This document shows, one piece after another, positions 43,998 through 46,103 of a stretch of 46,103 nt of DNA. Source of the DNA: Streptomyces colonosanans (GTDB taxonomy: Bacteria > Actinomycetota > Actinomycetes > Streptomycetales > Streptomycetaceae). Location: assembly GCF_001866645.1 (NCBI RefSeq), contig NZ_MLYP01000015.1, positions 1 to 46,103 of the forward strand, read 5' to 3'. The notes below the pieces were generated by a model that was given only the letters and a program-made list of their open reading frames with translations, was not told the DNA's origin and made no database searches. Both the position numbers and the translations under genes were made by a program. Within the stretch, counting starts at the first letter, position 1, and every line of letters begins with the position of its first letter.

Positions 43998-44245
43998 GAC
44001 GCCGCAGGAAGCCGGAGGTGCTCCTCGGTGATGGTGGGCCGGGGGAGGCGTGGTGTATGCCACACCGCGTTCCCGTTGAACATGAGAGGTCCGCCACGCG
44101 ACGGCCATCGGAACTCGCGTACGCTGGCGGCTCACTCGCATCGTTGCGTGGGCCATGGGAGTACCGCTTCTCCCGGCCGCAGCCGCGGGGAAGTCCCCAT
44201 CCCCGTGGATCCGCCGAAGCGAGGGATCATCTGGGAGGTACGTAC

Positions 44246-45856
44246 ATGTCCGGGACGACCACGGCTGCCACTGCGTCATGCCGTCGGGAGACCGGCGACG
44301 GTGCGCGCCGCTGGGTCGTCCTCGTCGTCCTCTGCGTGAGCCTGCTGCTCGTCGCCGTCGACGCCACCGTGCTGCATGTCGCGGTGCCCGCAGTCACCGA
44401 GGACCTCAAGCCGAGCGCGATAGAACTGCTCTGGATAGTCGACACCTATCCGCTCGTCTGCGCCTCGCTGCTGATTCTCTTCGGCACGCTCGGCGACCGG
44501 GTCGGCCGCAGACGGGTCCTGCTCGCCGGATACGCCCTCTTCGGCGTGGCCTCCGGTGTCGCGGCCCTCGCCCAGGACGCCCAGGTGCTGATCGCGGCAC
44601 GGGCCCTGCTCGGCGTGGGCGGCGCGATGATCATGCCCGCCACGCTGTCCATCCTGCGGCACGTCTTCCCCGACCGGCGCGAACGGGCGCTGGCGATCGG
44701 CATCTGGAGCGCGGTGGCCGCGGTGGGCGCGGCGATCGGGCCGCTGCTGGGCGGCTTCTTGCTGGAGCACTTCTGGTGGGGATCGGTCTTCCTCATCAAC
44801 ATCCCGTTGATGCTGGTCAGCCTGCCGATCGGACGGCTGCTGCTGCCGGAGTCGAAGGGCGACCGCGACGGTCCGTGGGACGTGGCCGGGGCGCTGATGG
44901 CGGCGGCCGGTCTCTTCGCACTGGTCCTGGGTGTGAAGCGGCTCGGCGGCAAGGAGTCGTTCGGCCTGTGGACGCCGCTGTTTCTGCTGACGGGCGCGGC
45001 CCTGCTGGCCGCGTTCGTACGCCGTCAGCGCCGTCGGACGCACCCGCTCGTCGACCTGCGGATGTTCGCACGGCCTGCGTTCAGCGCATCGGTGGGGTGC
45101 ATTGTGCTGGCCATGCTGGCGCTCGTCGGCCTCGAACTGATCGCGGCGCAGTATCTGCAGCTGGTCCTGCACCTTTCCCCGCTGCAGACGGGGCTGCGGC
45201 TGCTGCCGCTGACGTTCGCGGCGATGGCGGCGGGCCTGGCCGGCCGGAACATGCTGCAGCGCTTCGGCCCGCGGCGCATGGTCGTCTTCGGCTTCTGCCT
45301 CACGGCCGGATCGGTGACCGTACTGACCGCGATGGGCGGGCACGACAACCCGACGCTGCTGCTGTCCGTTTTCGTCCTGCTCGGCTTCGGACTGGAGACG
45401 ACGCTCTTCGGGGCGTACGAGTCGATGCTGAGCGAGGCGCCGCAGACACAGGCCGGCGGGGCGGCGGCGATCGGAGAGACGTCGTACCAGCTGGGTGCGG
45501 GCATCGGGATCGCACTGCTGGGCAGCGTGATGAACGCGGCGTACGCGCCCGGACTGGCGTCGGTGCCGGGCGTTCCGGCGTCGGCGTCCAGGGCCGCCGG
45601 CCACTCGCTGGGAGAGGCGTACGACGTCGCCGACCGCCTGGGCGGCACGCAGGGTGCGGCCCTACGCCACGCCGCCCGGGAGTCGTTCGTGCACGGGCTG
45701 CATGTGACGCTGTTGGTCAGTGCGGGGCTGCTGCTGCTGGGGGCGCTCATGGCGCTGCGGCTGCCGCGGGTCATGAACTGTGAGCCGCCCGTGCCGGGCT
45801 CGGCGAACGCGGTCCCGGCACCCCGGGAGACCACGGACTCCCGCGTCTCGGCGTAG
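44246..45856 (+). CDS. MFS efflux transporter, DHA2 (14-TM) family
   Basis: This 536-residue drug:proton antiporter-type permease has about fourteen hydrophobic segments. The first is VVLVVLCVSLLLVAVDATVL. Motif A is GTLGDRVGRRRVLLAGYALF, motif C region AVAAVGAAIGPLLGGFLLEH, and the D-x-T/V motif at VAVDATVLHVAVP is typical of DHA2 pumps (EmrB/QacA type). It exports a drug-like compound, not identifiable from sequence. The ATG has GGGAGG 7 bases upstream; the long frame before it overlaps the opposite-strand mannosyltransferase and is spurious. No TetR or other regulator gene lies beside it in the window. Confidence 0.95.
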   Translation: MSGTTTAATASCRRETGDGARRWVVLVVLCVSLLLVAVDATVLHVAVPAVTEDLKPSAIELLWIVDTYPLVCASLLILFGTLGDRVGRRRVLLAGYALFGVASGVAALAQDAQVLIAARALLGVGGAMIMPATLSILRHVFPDRRERALAIGIWSAVAAVGAAIGPLLGGFLLEHFWWGSVFLINIPLMLVSLPIGRLLLPESKGDRDGPWDVAGALMAAAGLFALVLGVKRLGGKESFGLWTPLFLLTGAALLAAFVRRQRRRTHPLVDLRMFARPAFSASVGCIVLAMLALVGLELIAAQYLQLVLHLSPLQTGLRLLPLTFAAMAAGLAGRNMLQRFGPRRMVVFGFCLTAGSVTVLTAMGGHDNPTLLLSVFVLLGFGLETTLFGAYESMLSEAPQTQAGGAAAIGETSYQLGAGIGIALLGSVMNAAYAPGLASVPGVPASASRAAGHSLGEAYDVADRLGGTQGAALRHAARESFVHGLHVTLLVSAGLLLLGALMALRLPRVMNCEPPVPGSANAVPAPRETTDSRVSA

Positions 45857-45934
45857 CGGCGGCGCGCCCCCCGGCACTGGACGCACGGCGCGGCGCCCCG
45901 TAGCGTCGGCCCCGTCCCATCCCGGTTAGCGCTG

Positions 45935-46103
45935 CTAGTGCCGTGGCAGGCAACGTTTGCCCGTTAAGGAGCGGCGTCCGGTGCGTGCTCTCGGCGTGGC
46001 GGACGGAAGCCCTCGTACTGGACGTACTTGGGCTTTCGTCTGGCGCGGCGAGAGTGCGTGCCGGGCGTCGCGACGGGGCGAACGTTGCCTGCCGCGGCAC
46101 TAG
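45935..46103. mobile_element. MITE-like palindromic element at window end
   Basis: 169 bases are bounded by 23-base inverted ends with one mismatch (ctagtgccgtggcaggcaac outermost on the left; the right copy ends exactly at the window end). Inside are a subterminal gcgtccggtgcgtgctctcg motif whose near-complement sits near 46055-46070, and a central hairpin around gtactggacgtac (about 46015-46030). There is no open frame. The central 13 bases are the exact complement of the core of the element at 7415-7677, although the ends differ. Confidence 0.8.

Noticed and set aside
42767..44245. N-terminal extension of about 490 residues on the MFS transporter
   Set aside because: It overlaps the opposite-strand mannosyltransferase, reads as Arg/Gly/Gln-rich shadow sequence, and a GGGAGG-ATG start follows at 44246.

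Overview
The window is Streptomyces (or close relative) chromosome. The GC content is very high, codons end mostly in G or C, GTG and TTG starts are common, and strong GGAGG ribosome sites alternate with leaderless genes that have a TAnnnT box just before the start codon. The core gene order is the familiar Streptomyces housekeeping series recN, pyrG, ald, parA-like, scpA/scpB, rluB-like, aroH, tyrA, cmk, plsC, der. All functions below come from reading motifs and recalling families; no searches were run.

Layout. Positions 1-291 hold the end of an rRNA operon (spacer, 5S rRNA, terminator). Next come an Arg/Gly-repeat TPR protein, a DUF1015 protein, a HAD phosphatase and an SCP2-like protein (357-5259). 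A small gene, tlyA, nadK and recN follow (5407-9491). Then come a small cupin-like protein and a glycosyltransferase (9543-11380), and a minus-strand group of a PucR regulator, an FAD-linked oxidase and a GH15 glycosidase (11382-16423). Next are pyrG, a NUDIX hydrolase, an NB-ARC/TPR protein and alanine dehydrogenase (16906-22817). The chromosome-organisation operon parA-like, RHH-like gene, scpA, scpB, rluB-like runs from 23186 to 27789.

An accessory cassette (27967-32670) lies between rluB and the aromatic amino acid block. It encodes a membrane protein fused to a low-molecular-weight phosphatase, an AroD/AroE-like fusion whose dehydroquinase half lacks its Schiff-base lysine, a small unknown protein with an apparent frameshift, and an acyl-CoA-dehydrogenase-like flavoprotein. 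The genes are tightly packed and preceded by AT-richer DNA with inverted repeats. This is the best candidate here for an undescribed pathway. A convergent Tat-type Rieske lipoprotein follows. Then comes aroH-tyrA, which turns chorismate toward tyrosine, followed by cmk-plsC-der.

The right end (37919-46103) is more variable. It has two conserved hypothetical proteins, an Rpf/LysM cell-wall protein behind a long leader, a relic of cytochrome c oxidase subunit I (ctaD) that has lost its whole membrane core, an I78 inhibitor-like protein, a PAP2 phosphatase, a PIG-V-like mannosyltransferase and a DHA2 efflux pump. Two MITE-like palindromic elements (7415-7677 and 45935-46103) share the same central 13-base core although their ends differ. 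A third copy (14503-14560) keeps only the outer arms of the first. Several perfect palindromes between convergent genes act as probable two-way terminators.
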